Below are positions 17,698-25,974 of a stretch of DNA of 64,000 nucleotides, in pieces (the stretch's first letter is position 1; the number at the start of each line of letters is the position of its first letter). The DNA comes from Laedolimicola sp934402125 (GTDB taxonomy: Bacteria > Bacillota > Clostridia > Lachnospirales > Lachnospiraceae): contig NZ_JBQHTG010000001.1 of NCBI RefSeq assembly GCF_052065835.1, positions 620,001 to 684,000 on the forward strand, read 5' to 3'. Below the pieces are notes generated by a model, which searched no databases, was not told where the DNA came from, and saw only the letters and a list, made by a program, of their open reading frames with translations. The position numbers and the translations under genes are program-made.

Positions 17698-18645
17698 TTA
17701 CTCTACCTCGCTCCAGGAAGTAGTCTCGCCTACGTAAATGCTCTTTACCTGGTCTTTAGTCAGGTTGTCGATGGGGTTGTTGTTATTCACAACTACCGCG
17801 ATACCATCCTGTGCGATAACCGTTGCAGTAAGCTTCTCAGCCTCCGTGTCCTTCAGCTCTCTGGAAGCCATTCCGATGTCACATACGCCGTCAATAGCGG
17901 AGGTCATACCGGTGGTAGAATCACTGGTCTGAATCTCAATCTTTACGTTGCCGTTCAGCTTCATATAAGCCTCTGCCAGCTTCTCCATCACCGGAGATAC
18001 GGAAGAGGATCCTGCTACTGTCACGCTGCCGCTTGCCTGGCCGCCTGCGAATGCCGGAGCTGCGTCGTCGATGGTGATGTATCCCTCATCGCTTACAATC
18101 TGCTGTCCCTCTGCGCTCAGGATATAATCGATGAAATCCTGCGCAGCCTCGCTTACCTCGCCCTTGGTTGCGATGTTGAAGGGTCTGTATACCTTGTAGC
18201 TGTCGCTCTTGATATTTTCTACGGTCGGCTCTACGCCGTCAATCTTCAGTGCCTTTACGGTATCGTTCAGGGAACCTAAGGATACGTATCCGATTGCGTA
18301 ATCATCGCCAGCCACGCCGGTCATCATAACGGAGGTATTGTTGGTGATGGTTGCGTCCTCCGTGGTGTTGTCAATCTTTTCTCCGTTGGCGTCCTTCTCT
18401 TCTACACCGAACAGCTCGATGAATGCGCCTCTGGTTCCGGAACCGTCCTCACGGGAATATACAGAGATATCCTCTTCGGTGTCAAAATCTGCTGTTGCTG
18501 TATCTGCCGCTGCCGCAGTATCCTCTGCCTCAGCCGTAGTATCTGCAGCTGCTGTGGTATCTGCAGTCTCAGAGCTTCCGCAGCCTGCCAGCATTGCTGC
18601 TGTAAGTGCCATGGTCATCAATAAGCTAACTGTTTTCTTTTTCAT
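17698..18645 (-). CDS. pstS: Phosphate-binding lipoprotein PstS with circularly permuted domain order
   Basis: A 315-residue lipoprotein. The signal peptide ends in a lipobox with C22 (MLAGC), and a low-complexity A/T/E/D linker runs to about residue 58. The family normally starts with the ITVAGSSSVSP half and continues into the SREDGSGTRGAF half. Here the order is reversed. Residues 60-195 hold SREDGSGTRGAF, AIGYVSLGSLND and the IVSDEGYI end of the usual C-terminal half. Residues 206-315 hold SVTVAGSSSVSPVMEKL, DIGMASREL and the SIYVGETTSWSEVE end of the usual N-terminal half. All phosphate-contact motifs appear present, so function is probably retained. Expression is likely driven by the Pho boxes upstream. 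Confidence 0.92.
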   Translation of the reverse strand: MKKKTVSLLMTMALTAAMLAGCGSSETADTTAAADTTAEAEDTAAAADTATADFDTEEDISVYSREDGSGTRGAFIELFGVEEKDANGEKIDNTTEDATITNNTSVMMTGVAGDDYAIGYVSLGSLNDTVKALKIDGVEPTVENIKSDSYKVYRPFNIATKGEVSEAAQDFIDYILSAEGQQIVSDEGYITIDDAAPAFAGGQASGSVTVAGSSSVSPVMEKLAEAYMKLNGNVKIEIQTSDSTTGMTSAIDGVCDIGMASRELKDTEAEKLTATVIAQDGIAVVVNNNNPIDNLTKDQVKSIYVGETTSWSEVE

Positions 18646-18735
18646 AATGCTTTCTCCTTTTCGCCGGGTGAACGTTTCCGGCCTCTTCTCTCTTTTCTTC
18701 TCCAGGGCGTTTGGTTTCTCTTGCCCGCCCTGTGA

Positions 18736-18806
18736 TTTATATCTTAGTCTGCCAATGTAAAGGGTAAAAGCCAGGTTTCGTAAAGTGTCTGTAAAGAGGG
18801 TGTAAG
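18736..18806 (-). promoter_or_regulatory. Pho box array and promoter of the pst operon
   Basis: On the minus strand, CTTACA, TTTACA and TTTACG recur at exact 11-bp steps (18801-18806, 18790-18795, 18779-18784). TTTACC and TTTACA follow at 18763-18768 and 18756-18761. This matches the TT(A/T)ACA direct repeats bound by PhoP in Gram-positive bacteria. A TATAAA -10 lies at 18736-18741 without a good -35, as expected for an activator-dependent promoter. Confidence 0.82.
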
Positions 18807-18813
18807 GGTTTTT

Positions 18814-18845
18814 GCAAAAAAAAGAATCCTGCCAAACAGGATTCT
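18814..18845 (-). terminator. Terminator of the phoR-phoP operon
   Basis: The stem AGAATCCTG / CAGGATTCT is followed on the minus strand by eight Ts. A spare half-stem copy (AGCAGGATTCT) lies at 18847-18857. The stem matches that of the phoU terminator at 14442-14464. Confidence 0.85.
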
Positions 18846-18886
18846 AAGCAGGATTCTTCAGACCAAAGATCTTATGAAATTATCAT

Positions 18887-19585
18887 TCAGACAAATTTGT
18901 AACCCATGCCGCGCACGGTCTGAATATACTGGGGGTGATCCGGATCCTTTTCGATCTTCTTGCGGAGATTCCGCACATGGACGTCTACAGTCCGGGTTTC
19001 TCCGGAATATTCATAGCCCCAGATCAGCTCCAGAAGCTGCTCCCGGGTAAATACCCGGTTGCGGTGGCTGGCAAGAAGGTAGAGAAGCTCAAATTCCTTC
19101 AGAGACAGGAATACCGGCTTTCCTTCCATATAAACCTCCCGGGAGGTATTGTTAATGATCAGGTCTCCCGCTGTGATCTTATCCTCCGGTTCCGACTCGA
19201 TTTTTTCCAGTGAGCTTCTGCGAAGCAGGGCTTTCACCCGGGCCAGCAGCTCCCGGATACCGAAGGGCTTGCTGATATAATCGTCGGCGCCCATCTCCAG
19301 TCCCAGAACCTTGTCAATTTCCTCACCCTTGGCGGTCAGCATAATCACCGGCATAGTGGACAGGTTTTTGTCTGCCCGCAGGCTTTTCAGCACCTCAATC
19401 CCGTCCATGCCGGGCAGCATATAATCCAGCAGCACCAGATCCACCTGCATGGTTTTCAGAATCGCCAGTCCCTTTTCTCCAGTCTCAGCCCGCAGAACTT
19501 CGTATCCGTTTTTTTCCAGATTATATTCCAACAGATCTAAGATATGTTCCTCATCGTCTATCGTTAATATGACTTTTTTTGCCAT
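18887..19585 (-). CDS. phoP: Phosphate response regulator, OmpR/PhoB family
   Basis: The start at 19585 is chosen because AGAGGAGA lies just before this ATG. The frame has an earlier start without a site. The protein has 232 residues: a receiver domain with acidic pocket D10-D11 and phosphoacceptor D54 (LVLLDYMLPG), conserved MLTAKG lysine, then a winged-helix DNA-binding domain (TRTVDVHVRNLRKKIEKDP). It is paired with the phosphate sensor kinase encoded just upstream. It is expected to bind the Pho boxes found before pstS and before its own operon. Confidence 0.93.
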   Translation of the reverse strand: MAKKVILTIDDEEHILDLLEYNLEKNGYEVLRAETGEKGLAILKTMQVDLVLLDYMLPGMDGIEVLKSLRADKNLSTMPVIMLTAKGEEIDKVLGLEMGADDYISKPFGIRELLARVKALLRRSSLEKIESEPEDKITAGDLIINNTSREVYMEGKPVFLSLKEFELLYLLASHRNRVFTREQLLELIWGYEYSGETRTVDVHVRNLRKKIEKDPDHPQYIQTVRGMGYKFV

Positions 19586-19635
19586 GATATCTCCTCTGCA
19601 ATGCTTCCGTGTCTGCAAATATTTCTATACTCTTT

Positions 19636-20883
19636 TTAATACGGCAGCTTCACTGTAAATTCCGTACCTACGCCCGGTTTACTGGTTACATGAACGGTTC
19701 CCTGATACAGTTCCACGATATGCTTCACAATGGACAGTCCCAGTCCGGTACCGCCCTGGGCCTTGGAACGTCCCTTATCTACCCGGTAGAAGCGTTCGAA
19801 AATCCGCTCCAGCTGCTCCTCCTCCATTCCGATCCCCGTATCCGAGATTTCCAGCACCAGTTCATTTCCCATGGTGCGGCACCTGACGGTGACGGCGCCG
19901 AATTCTGTGGCCTTCAGGCCGTTATCCACCAGATTGATCAGCAGCTGCTTGATCCGGTCCCGGTTGCAGTTATAGGGCTTCAGCGTCGGATCCGGCTGGA
20001 AAATCAGGCGGACATGCTCCTTGACCTTGGGCTGCAGAAGCTCCACCACCTCGGCGATCACTGCGTTGACGTCGCAGGGCTCCCGGTTGGTGTCCTGCTT
20101 GCTCTCAATCTCGGACAACAGCAGGGTATCGCTAATGAGATGGCTCAGCCGCTCTGTCTCAATGTCAATGATATCCAGAAATCTGTGGGCCATCTTCGGA
20201 TCCTCAATAGCTCCGTCCTTCAGGGTTTCCACAAAGCCCCGGATAGAGGTCAGCGGTGTCTTCAGCTCATGGGTCACATTGGACACGAATTCCCGCCGCA
20301 TATTTTCCACCTTCTTCATGGCCTGCACATATTTCCGGAAATAAGCGCCCAGGAAAAATACCACAACCAGAAGCACCAGGGTTACCAGAATCGTGGAGCG
20401 GGCAAATTCATTGTCCATATTTTTCAGTTCACTTAAAGGCAGGGCCACGCGCATGACGCCGTGAAAATCACCGCAGTCCACAGGCACCGCGCAGTAGCAG
20501 TAATCCACATCAAAGGTATCGGATTTTCGGATTAGGCTGTTGCTCTCCCCCTCCAGGGCCTTCTGCACCTCTTCCCGGTTCAGATGATTGCTCATCAGCT
20601 GGCTGGCTCCCTGGGACTCTCCCAGTACATTGCCCTCGGAATCTATAATGGTGATCCGGATATTGTAGGCTTTCGCGTAATTCTCCGCAAACTGCTCATA
20701 GCCATTGTCCCCGGCCACATCCTCTGCCCGGAACAAATCCCGCAGCATTTCCGCCTGGGTCAGATAGCTTTTCTCGCTCTGATGCTCCAGATAGCTGAAG
20801 CCATTTGTCCAAAATGCGTATTCAAACGCGACTAACGCGATAATTGCCGCAACAATATAGCCTATCAGAACCTTCTTCTTCAC
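19636..20883 (-). CDS. phoR: Phosphate sensor histidine kinase PhoR
   Basis: 415 residues with a GTG start, AGAGGG upstream and only 2 bp after the cotransporter gene. Membrane segments lie at about 5-22 and 163-181, enclosing an extracellular PAS-like sensor region. The dimerisation box VTHELKTPLTS has the phosphorylated H205. The ATPase domain carries the N box (QLLINLVDNGLKATE), DTGIGMEEE and GTGLGLSIVKHIVE. It should phosphorylate PhoP when the Pst/PhoU complex signals low phosphate. Confidence 0.93.
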   Translation of the reverse strand: MKKKVLIGYIVAAIIALVAFEYAFWTNGFSYLEHQSEKSYLTQAEMLRDLFRAEDVAGDNGYEQFAENYAKAYNIRITIIDSEGNVLGESQGASQLMSNHLNREEVQKALEGESNSLIRKSDTFDVDYCYCAVPVDCGDFHGVMRVALPLSELKNMDNEFARSTILVTLVLLVVVFFLGAYFRKYVQAMKKVENMRREFVSNVTHELKTPLTSIRGFVETLKDGAIEDPKMAHRFLDIIDIETERLSHLISDTLLLSEIESKQDTNREPCDVNAVIAEVVELLQPKVKEHVRLIFQPDPTLKPYNCNRDRIKQLLINLVDNGLKATEFGAVTVRCRTMGNELVLEISDTGIGMEEEQLERIFERFYRVDKGRSKAQGGTGLGLSIVKHIVELYQGTVHVTSKPGVGTEFTVKLPY

Positions 20884-20885
20884 CG

Positions 20886-22538
20886 TTATCCCTCTTTCTC
20901 ATCTGCCACATATTCCACAATATTATTTGCATGATCAGAAATCCGCTCAATATTGCTGAGCATATCCAGGAAAATCGCGCCCCTGGCCGCTGAGCACTGA
21001 TTCTGGGCCAGACGGTTGATATGCTGGGTCCTTAAATCCTCCTCCAGATCGTCTATCTCGTCCTCAATCTGAATCACCTGCTGCACATAGGCCATTTTCT
21101 CGGTCTCCCGGGCCAGTACGGCCGCCTTCACCGCATCTACAGTCAGTTCCGCAATCTCCTCAAAATCATGCATGGCTTCCATAGAAAAATGCAGGCCGTC
21201 GTGAATCATATCCTGGGTCAGCTCTGCCAGATTGTCGCAGTGGTCGCTGATCCGCTCCATGTCGCTGACCGTATAAAACAGATTATTGATAATCAGACGC
21301 TGGTGATCCGTCAGGGATCCCTTGCTGATTTCCGTCAGATATTCTGTCATCTTTTTCTCATACTCATTCATATTCTGCTCTAAGCGGACCGCCTTGTCAA
21401 CCCGTTTCTGGCTGCCGGTCCGAATGGCGTCAAATACAAGCTCCACGTGGGCAATCGCCAGTTCGCCCATGCGGACGGTTTCCTTCAGGGCGCCCTCTAC
21501 CGCAAAGGACGGAGTCTCCAGAAAACGGGACTCAATATGGGGCAGCTCGAAGGCCTCTTCCGCCTGCTCCTCCTCCCCGTCATCCTTCACAATCATTCCG
21601 GACAGCTTCACCAGAAGATTGCCGAAGGGATAAAGAAGAAGGGTATTCGTAACATTAAAGAAGGTATGGAACATGGAAATTCCCACACTGTTAATTTCTG
21701 AAGACGCCCAGGCCTTGTTGATGGTAAAGACCACAAACATCAGAAGGCCGAATACAATTGCGCCGATGGTATTAAAAAGGAAATGGATCACCGCCGCCCG
21801 CTTCGCGGTTTTGTGGGCACCCAGACTGGACAGCAGCGCGGTTACACAGGTACCGATATTCTGTCCCAGGGTAATAAACATCGCCGAACTCCAGTTGACC
21901 AGGCCGTTGGCCGCCAGCGTCTGCAGAATACCCACCGACGCGGAAGAGCTCTGAATCAGAGCTGTAACCGCCAGGCCGGCCAGCATGCCTAGGATCGGAT
22001 TCCGACCCAGTACCCGGAAGGCCTCGGAGAAAATCGGCGCATCCCGGTAAGGGGTAATTGCGCCAGACATAAAATTCAGTCCGATAAACAGTACGCCGAA
22101 GCCGACCAGGATTTCGCTCACATCGACGATTTTTTCCTTTTTGGAAAACAGCAGCATAAAAGCGCCGATTCCAATCAGAAGCGGAGCAAAAAATTCCGGC
22201 TTCAGGAAAGCGCCCCATTCACTCATGGACACCAGCCAGGCCGTCACCGTCGTACCGATATTGGCACCCATGATGACGCCTACCGCCTGAGTCAGATTCA
22301 TGAGCCCTGCGTTTACAAAACCAACTACCATAACCGTGGTGGCCGAGCTGCTCTGGATAATCGCGGTCACTCCTGCTCCCACCAGAATTCCCATCAGACG
22401 GTTTCTGGTCAGGAACTCCAGTAAATGTTTCATCTTATCTCCCGCGGATTTCTGCAGTCCGTCCGCCATGACATTCATGCCGTACAGGAACATACCCAGA
22501 CCGCCGATAAAACGAAACAGCATTTCTACATGTTGCAT
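20886..22538 (-). CDS. Na/Pi cotransporter family protein with PhoU-like domain
   Basis: The start is the ATG at 22538 (AGGAGGG upstream), giving 550 residues. The first 330 residues are a membrane domain with two QSSSA-type repeats (AIIQSSSATTVMVVGFVNAG and ALIQSSSASVGIL), the signature of NptA/SLC34-like Na-phosphate cotransporters. Residues from about 345 on are cytoplasmic and helical with PhoU-like metal motifs (MERISDHCDNLAEL and IERISDHANNIVEY). It may import phosphate or adjust phosphate flux and signalling. It is the first gene of the operon with phoR and phoP, and sits behind a Pho box array. Confidence 0.92.
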   Translation of the reverse strand: MQHVEMLFRFIGGLGMFLYGMNVMADGLQKSAGDKMKHLLEFLTRNRLMGILVGAGVTAIIQSSSATTVMVVGFVNAGLMNLTQAVGVIMGANIGTTVTAWLVSMSEWGAFLKPEFFAPLLIGIGAFMLLFSKKEKIVDVSEILVGFGVLFIGLNFMSGAITPYRDAPIFSEAFRVLGRNPILGMLAGLAVTALIQSSSASVGILQTLAANGLVNWSSAMFITLGQNIGTCVTALLSSLGAHKTAKRAAVIHFLFNTIGAIVFGLLMFVVFTINKAWASSEINSVGISMFHTFFNVTNTLLLYPFGNLLVKLSGMIVKDDGEEEQAEEAFELPHIESRFLETPSFAVEGALKETVRMGELAIAHVELVFDAIRTGSQKRVDKAVRLEQNMNEYEKKMTEYLTEISKGSLTDHQRLIINNLFYTVSDMERISDHCDNLAELTQDMIHDGLHFSMEAMHDFEEIAELTVDAVKAAVLARETEKMAYVQQVIQIEDEIDDLEEDLRTQHINRLAQNQCSAARGAIFLDMLSNIERISDHANNIVEYVADEKEG

Positions 22539-22624
22539 GTTGTACTCCCTCCTGATATTACATTCATGATAACTTTTCAAAGTTAATTTTTTCTTTTGAT
22601 TCTGTTATCACCTTATCAAGGAGA

Positions 22625-22663
22625 GGTAAAAGAAGATCGCAGATTATGTTAAGTTTATGTAAA
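22625..22663 (-). promoter_or_regulatory. Pho box array before the cotransporter-phoR-phoP operon
   Basis: On the minus strand TTTACA (22658-22663), TTAACA (22647-22652), a degenerate unit (22636-22641) and TTTACC (22625-22630) are spaced at exact 11-bp intervals. This fits PhoP autoregulation of its own operon. Confidence 0.78.
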
Positions 22664-22664
22664 A

Positions 22665-23573
22665 TCAAAACAAATCCAACATCGCGTCCAGATAAATTTC
22701 CTCTCTCACGAAAAGCTGGTATTCCGGCTTTGTCATATAATAGAGCAGAAATTCTAGAATCAGGGCGCTTCCCAGCCCCCGGCCCTCGATTTTAAACTGG
22801 GAAAAGCCCAGGGGCAGATACCGGTTCCGAATCTCATCTATCCCGATAAAGCCCGGATTTTCCATGGCCCTGGAAAAACGGTAGCCGTCTCCTCCGCCGG
22901 GAGCCCGACAGCTATGCTCAGTCCCGAATTCTCCCAGATTTTTCCTGCTCACAGCCTCATAGCAGCTTTTTCTGTCCCGGCAGCCGAACCAGCAGCACTC
23001 ATTGCATAGGAATTCGACTTTGTCTTTTTCTGATTGTGATAACGTATCCCATTTATCCAACGCCTTATTCAGGCGGAAATCCGGTACTACATAGCGAAAA
23101 TCTTCTCTATGGATTTCTTTATGGCACTCTTGAAAATCTGTCAGAACCTTTGTCGTGGAAGATACAAAATAAAGTCCCGGATAAGTCTTCTTTAAATAAT
23201 CGAGCAGCAAATCTGAATGAAGAATCACGCCGTTTGGAACTGCCCCGGTCTTTTCCAGCAGCGCGCAGAGGTCGTTGCATTTCCTGTCGGAAAGGTGCTC
23301 CGGACGAAGCAGGGAATTGCTGAAGGTAAGCCGGGCTGAAATCCCATACTCCTCCGTGAGCGCAAGCACCTCCCGGGCTTCCACGTATCCGTTTCCTGTG
23401 CGGCCGCCGCCCCAGATACAGTCCGCCGGAGCCCCATAAATAGAACCGATGTCGCACCAGTCGTAAAACCATTCCCGGTGTTCCCGAAACAGGGGCAGAA
23501 ATAACCGGTACAGCTCATAGAATTCAAACAAGCCCGGAAGATGATAATAGGCGATTCCTTTTTTCTCTGTCAT
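22665..23573 (-). CDS. Uncharacterised U32-peptidase-like protein
   Basis: A 302-residue soluble protein. The C-terminal GFSQFKIEGRG segment and the cysteine cluster CNECCWFGCRDRKSC resemble the TIM-barrel family of U32 peptidase-like proteins (YegQ/YhbU and relatives). Several members of that family act in tRNA or quinone hydroxylation with an iron-sulfur cluster. The N-terminal LPGLFEFYELYRLFLPLF segment is not recognised. It is much shorter than classical U32 peptidases. AAGGAAATGG precedes the ATG. The stop codon touches the Pho boxes of the next operon. Function cannot be assigned. Confidence 0.6.
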   Translation of the reverse strand: MTEKKGIAYYHLPGLFEFYELYRLFLPLFREHREWFYDWCDIGSIYGAPADCIWGGGRTGNGYVEAREVLALTEEYGISARLTFSNSLLRPEHLSDRKCNDLCALLEKTGAVPNGVILHSDLLLDYLKKTYPGLYFVSSTTKVLTDFQECHKEIHREDFRYVVPDFRLNKALDKWDTLSQSEKDKVEFLCNECCWFGCRDRKSCYEAVSRKNLGEFGTEHSCRAPGGGDGYRFSRAMENPGFIGIDEIRNRYLPLGFSQFKIEGRGLGSALILEFLLYYMTKPEYQLFVREEIYLDAMLDLF

Positions 23574-23701
23574 AATGTTCCATTTCCTTCTCTTTCTTTT
23601 CGTTAGTGTATCATGAAACCACTTATTTTACAAATATGGTTTCTTATCTTATCAGATTGTGATATGATGATAAAAGCTATCTTTTAATGGAGGTTTTACT
23701 T

Positions 23702-25036
23702 ATGAAACGTGAACAACTGGGAAGCCGTCTGGGCTTCATTATGCTTTCCGCCGGCTGTGCCATCGGCTGCGGAAATGTGTGGAAATTTCCGTGGCTCTGC
23801 GGCCAGAACGGCGGCGGCAGCTTTATGGTAGTCTATCTTCTCTGCCTGATTATCCTGGGCATTCCCGCTCTGACCCTGGAGTTTTCCATCGGAAGAGCGG
23901 CTCAGACAAGCCCTCTCTATATGTATCGGAAGCTTCAGAAGCCCGGCCAGAAGTGGAGCGGCTTCGGCTGGATCTGTCTTCTGGGCAATCTGGCCCTGAT
24001 GGCCTTCTACACCGTGGTCTGTGGCTGGATTATTTATTATTTCTGCAAATTTCTAACCGGACAGAGTGCATCCTTAGGTTTTGCGCCCATGATCGCCAGT
24101 CCGGCTGTCAACGTAACCTTTCTTCTGGTTACGGTAGTCGTGGCTTTTGTCATTCTTTCCTTTGATCTGCAGGGCGGTCTGGAACGGATTTCCAAAATCA
24201 TCATGTCCGCGCTGCTGGTTCTCATGCTGATTCTGGCTGTACACAGTCTCCTTCTGAGAGGGGCCGGGGAAGGTATGAGCTTTTACCTGAAACCGGATTT
24301 CTCCAAAATTGACGGTACGGTTATCGTGGCTGCCATGAACCAGGCCTTCTTCTCCCTTTCTACCGGAATGGGCGGAATGGCGATTTTCGGCAGCTACATC
24401 GGAAAGGAACGTTCCCTGATGGGAGAAGCCGTCCACGTTATTTTTCTGGATACTCTGGTGGCTGTCCTGGCAGGTATCATCATTTTCCCAGCCTGCTTCA
24501 CCTACGGACTGGAGGTCAACGCCGGCCCCAGCCTGCTCTTTGACACCATGGCCGCGGTATTTAACCATATGTCCGGCGGACATCTGTGGGGAACCCTGTT
24601 CTTCCTGTTCATGATTTTCGCCGCCATGTCCACAGTACTGGGCGTCTGCGAAAATATTCTTGCCATGATCCGGGAGCTGACTGGCTGGTCCCGCCGCAAG
24701 GGAAGCCTGATCTGCGGAACAGGTGTCTTTGTTCTGGCCCTGACTACCGCACTGGGCTTCAGTGTGCTTCATTTCCAGCCCTTCTCCGCAGGTACCACCT
24801 GGCTGGATTTCTGGGACTTTATCGTCTCCACCAATATTCTTCCGCTGGGCTCTCTTGTACTGGCCCTGTTCTGCTGCAACCGTATCGGCTGGGGCTGGGA
24901 CAACTTTATCCGGGAGGCCAACACCGGATCCGGCCTGAAGATCCAAAGCTGGATGAAGCCTATCTTCCGATTTGTACTGCCGGGTATCGTAGCAGTTATC
25001 TATATCTATGGAATTGTCACCTTCCCCTGGAAGTAA
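23702..25036 (+). CDS. Sodium-dependent transporter (SNF family)
   Basis: The start is the ATG at 23702, 8 bp after GGAGG. A start five codons earlier lacks a site. The 444-residue protein has about 11-12 membrane helices and the family signature GNVWKFPWLCGQNGGGSF near residue 25, where LeuT-type proteins bind Na+. These proteins import amino acids or similar compounds together with Na+. The substrate is unknown. The gene is single, and a terminator follows. Confidence 0.92.
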   Translation: MKREQLGSRLGFIMLSAGCAIGCGNVWKFPWLCGQNGGGSFMVVYLLCLIILGIPALTLEFSIGRAAQTSPLYMYRKLQKPGQKWSGFGWICLLGNLALMAFYTVVCGWIIYYFCKFLTGQSASLGFAPMIASPAVNVTFLLVTVVVAFVILSFDLQGGLERISKIIMSALLVLMLILAVHSLLLRGAGEGMSFYLKPDFSKIDGTVIVAAMNQAFFSLSTGMGGMAIFGSYIGKERSLMGEAVHVIFLDTLVAVLAGIIIFPACFTYGLEVNAGPSLLFDTMAAVFNHMSGGHLWGTLFFLFMIFAAMSTVLGVCENILAMIRELTGWSRRKGSLICGTGVFVLALTTALGFSVLHFQPFSAGTTWLDFWDFIVSTNILPLGSLVLALFCCNRIGWGWDNFIREANTGSGLKIQSWMKPIFRFVLPGIVAVIYIYGIVTFPWK

Positions 25037-25047
25037 TAAAATTTTAA

Positions 25048-25077
25048 GCAAAAAAGGGAGCCTGCGCTCCCTTTTTC
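25048..25077. terminator. Bidirectional terminator
   Basis: Stem GGGAGC / GCTCCC with a CTGC loop, A tract on the left and T tract on the right. It serves the transporter gene and the convergent NifX-SlyD fusion gene. Confidence 0.88.
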
Positions 25078-25085
25078 TTATGTGT

Positions 25086-25943
25086 TTATTTTACTTCTAC
25101 CAGTTCAATCTTGAAGTTCAGCTCCTTGCCTGCCATCTCATGGTTGGCGTCGAAGGTGATGGTCTTCTCGTCCTTGGCTGTCACCTTTACCGGGAAGGGC
25201 TGGCCGAACTGATTGGTCAGATATACGCCCTGACCTACCTCTAGCTCCTCAGATCCAGGAAGCTGCGCGATTTCCAGTGTGAAAATGGCGTCCGGATTCG
25301 GCATGCCGTAGGCTTCCTCCGGCATCAGGTGAATGTCTACCACCTGTCCCACTTCCATGTCAGCCACAGCCGCGTCAAAGCCGCGAATCATCTGGCCCGC
25401 GCCGCAGATAAACTCCAGAGGCTCTCCCCGATCATAGGAAGAATCAAACTGGGTTCCGTCGTTGAAGGTTCCCCTGTAATGGGTTCTGCAGGTCTTTCCC
25501 ACATTCCGGCCGGTAAGCTGGGGCTGTCCGCAGCCGCCTCCGCAGGAGCTTCCGCAGCTTCCGCCGCAGCCGCCCTCCTCATGATCGCCGCAGGAATGTC
25601 CCTCTTCGTGATCGTGATGATCGCAGGTAGCTCCCGCGCTTGTCAGTTCTCCCTTCAGGTAAGCCTCTACGGCTGCGTCCGTGTCGCCCTCCGCGCCGGA
25701 GCACAGCTCCACGCCTGCCTCTGCAAGAGCCGCCTGGGCGCCTCCGCCGATCCCGCCGCAAATCAGAACGTCGATACCCTGATCTGCCAGAAGTCCTGCC
25801 AGAGCGCCGTGACCGGTTCCGTTGGATCCGATGACTTCGCTTTTCACTACCTGGTTGTTCTCTACCTCATACACCTTGAAAGACTCGGTCTTTCCAAAAT
25901 GCTGGAATACATTTCCGTTGTCATAGGTTACTGCGATTTTCAT
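25086..25943 (-). CDS. Fusion of NifX/NifB-type metallocluster domain, His/Cys-rich linker and SlyD-type prolyl isomerase
   Basis: 285 residues in three parts. Residues 1-100 form a dinitrogenase iron-molybdenum cofactor domain (MKIAVTYDNGNVFQHFG; ICGGIGGGAQAALAEAGVEL). Residues 105-140 are a metal-binding linker dense in His, Cys and Gly (CDHHDHEEGHSCGDHEE, then repeated CGG). Residues 145-285 are an FKBP prolyl isomerase with a SlyD-like flap insert (LMPEEAYGMPNPDAIF). SlyD proteins deliver nickel, and NifX-like domains carry metal clusters, so a metallochaperone role is a fair inference. No nitrogenase genes are near. The next gene upstream is rsmH. Confidence 0.85.
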   Translation of the reverse strand: MKIAVTYDNGNVFQHFGKTESFKVYEVENNQVVKSEVIGSNGTGHGALAGLLADQGIDVLICGGIGGGAQAALAEAGVELCSGAEGDTDAAVEAYLKGELTSAGATCDHHDHEEGHSCGDHEEGGCGGSCGSSCGGGCGQPQLTGRNVGKTCRTHYRGTFNDGTQFDSSYDRGEPLEFICGAGQMIRGFDAAVADMEVGQVVDIHLMPEEAYGMPNPDAIFTLEIAQLPGSEELEVGQGVYLTNQFGQPFPVKVTAKDEKTITFDANHEMAGKELNFKIELVEVK

Positions 25944-25974
25944 GATAAAATCCTCCCTTATTCTTATCTCTCAT

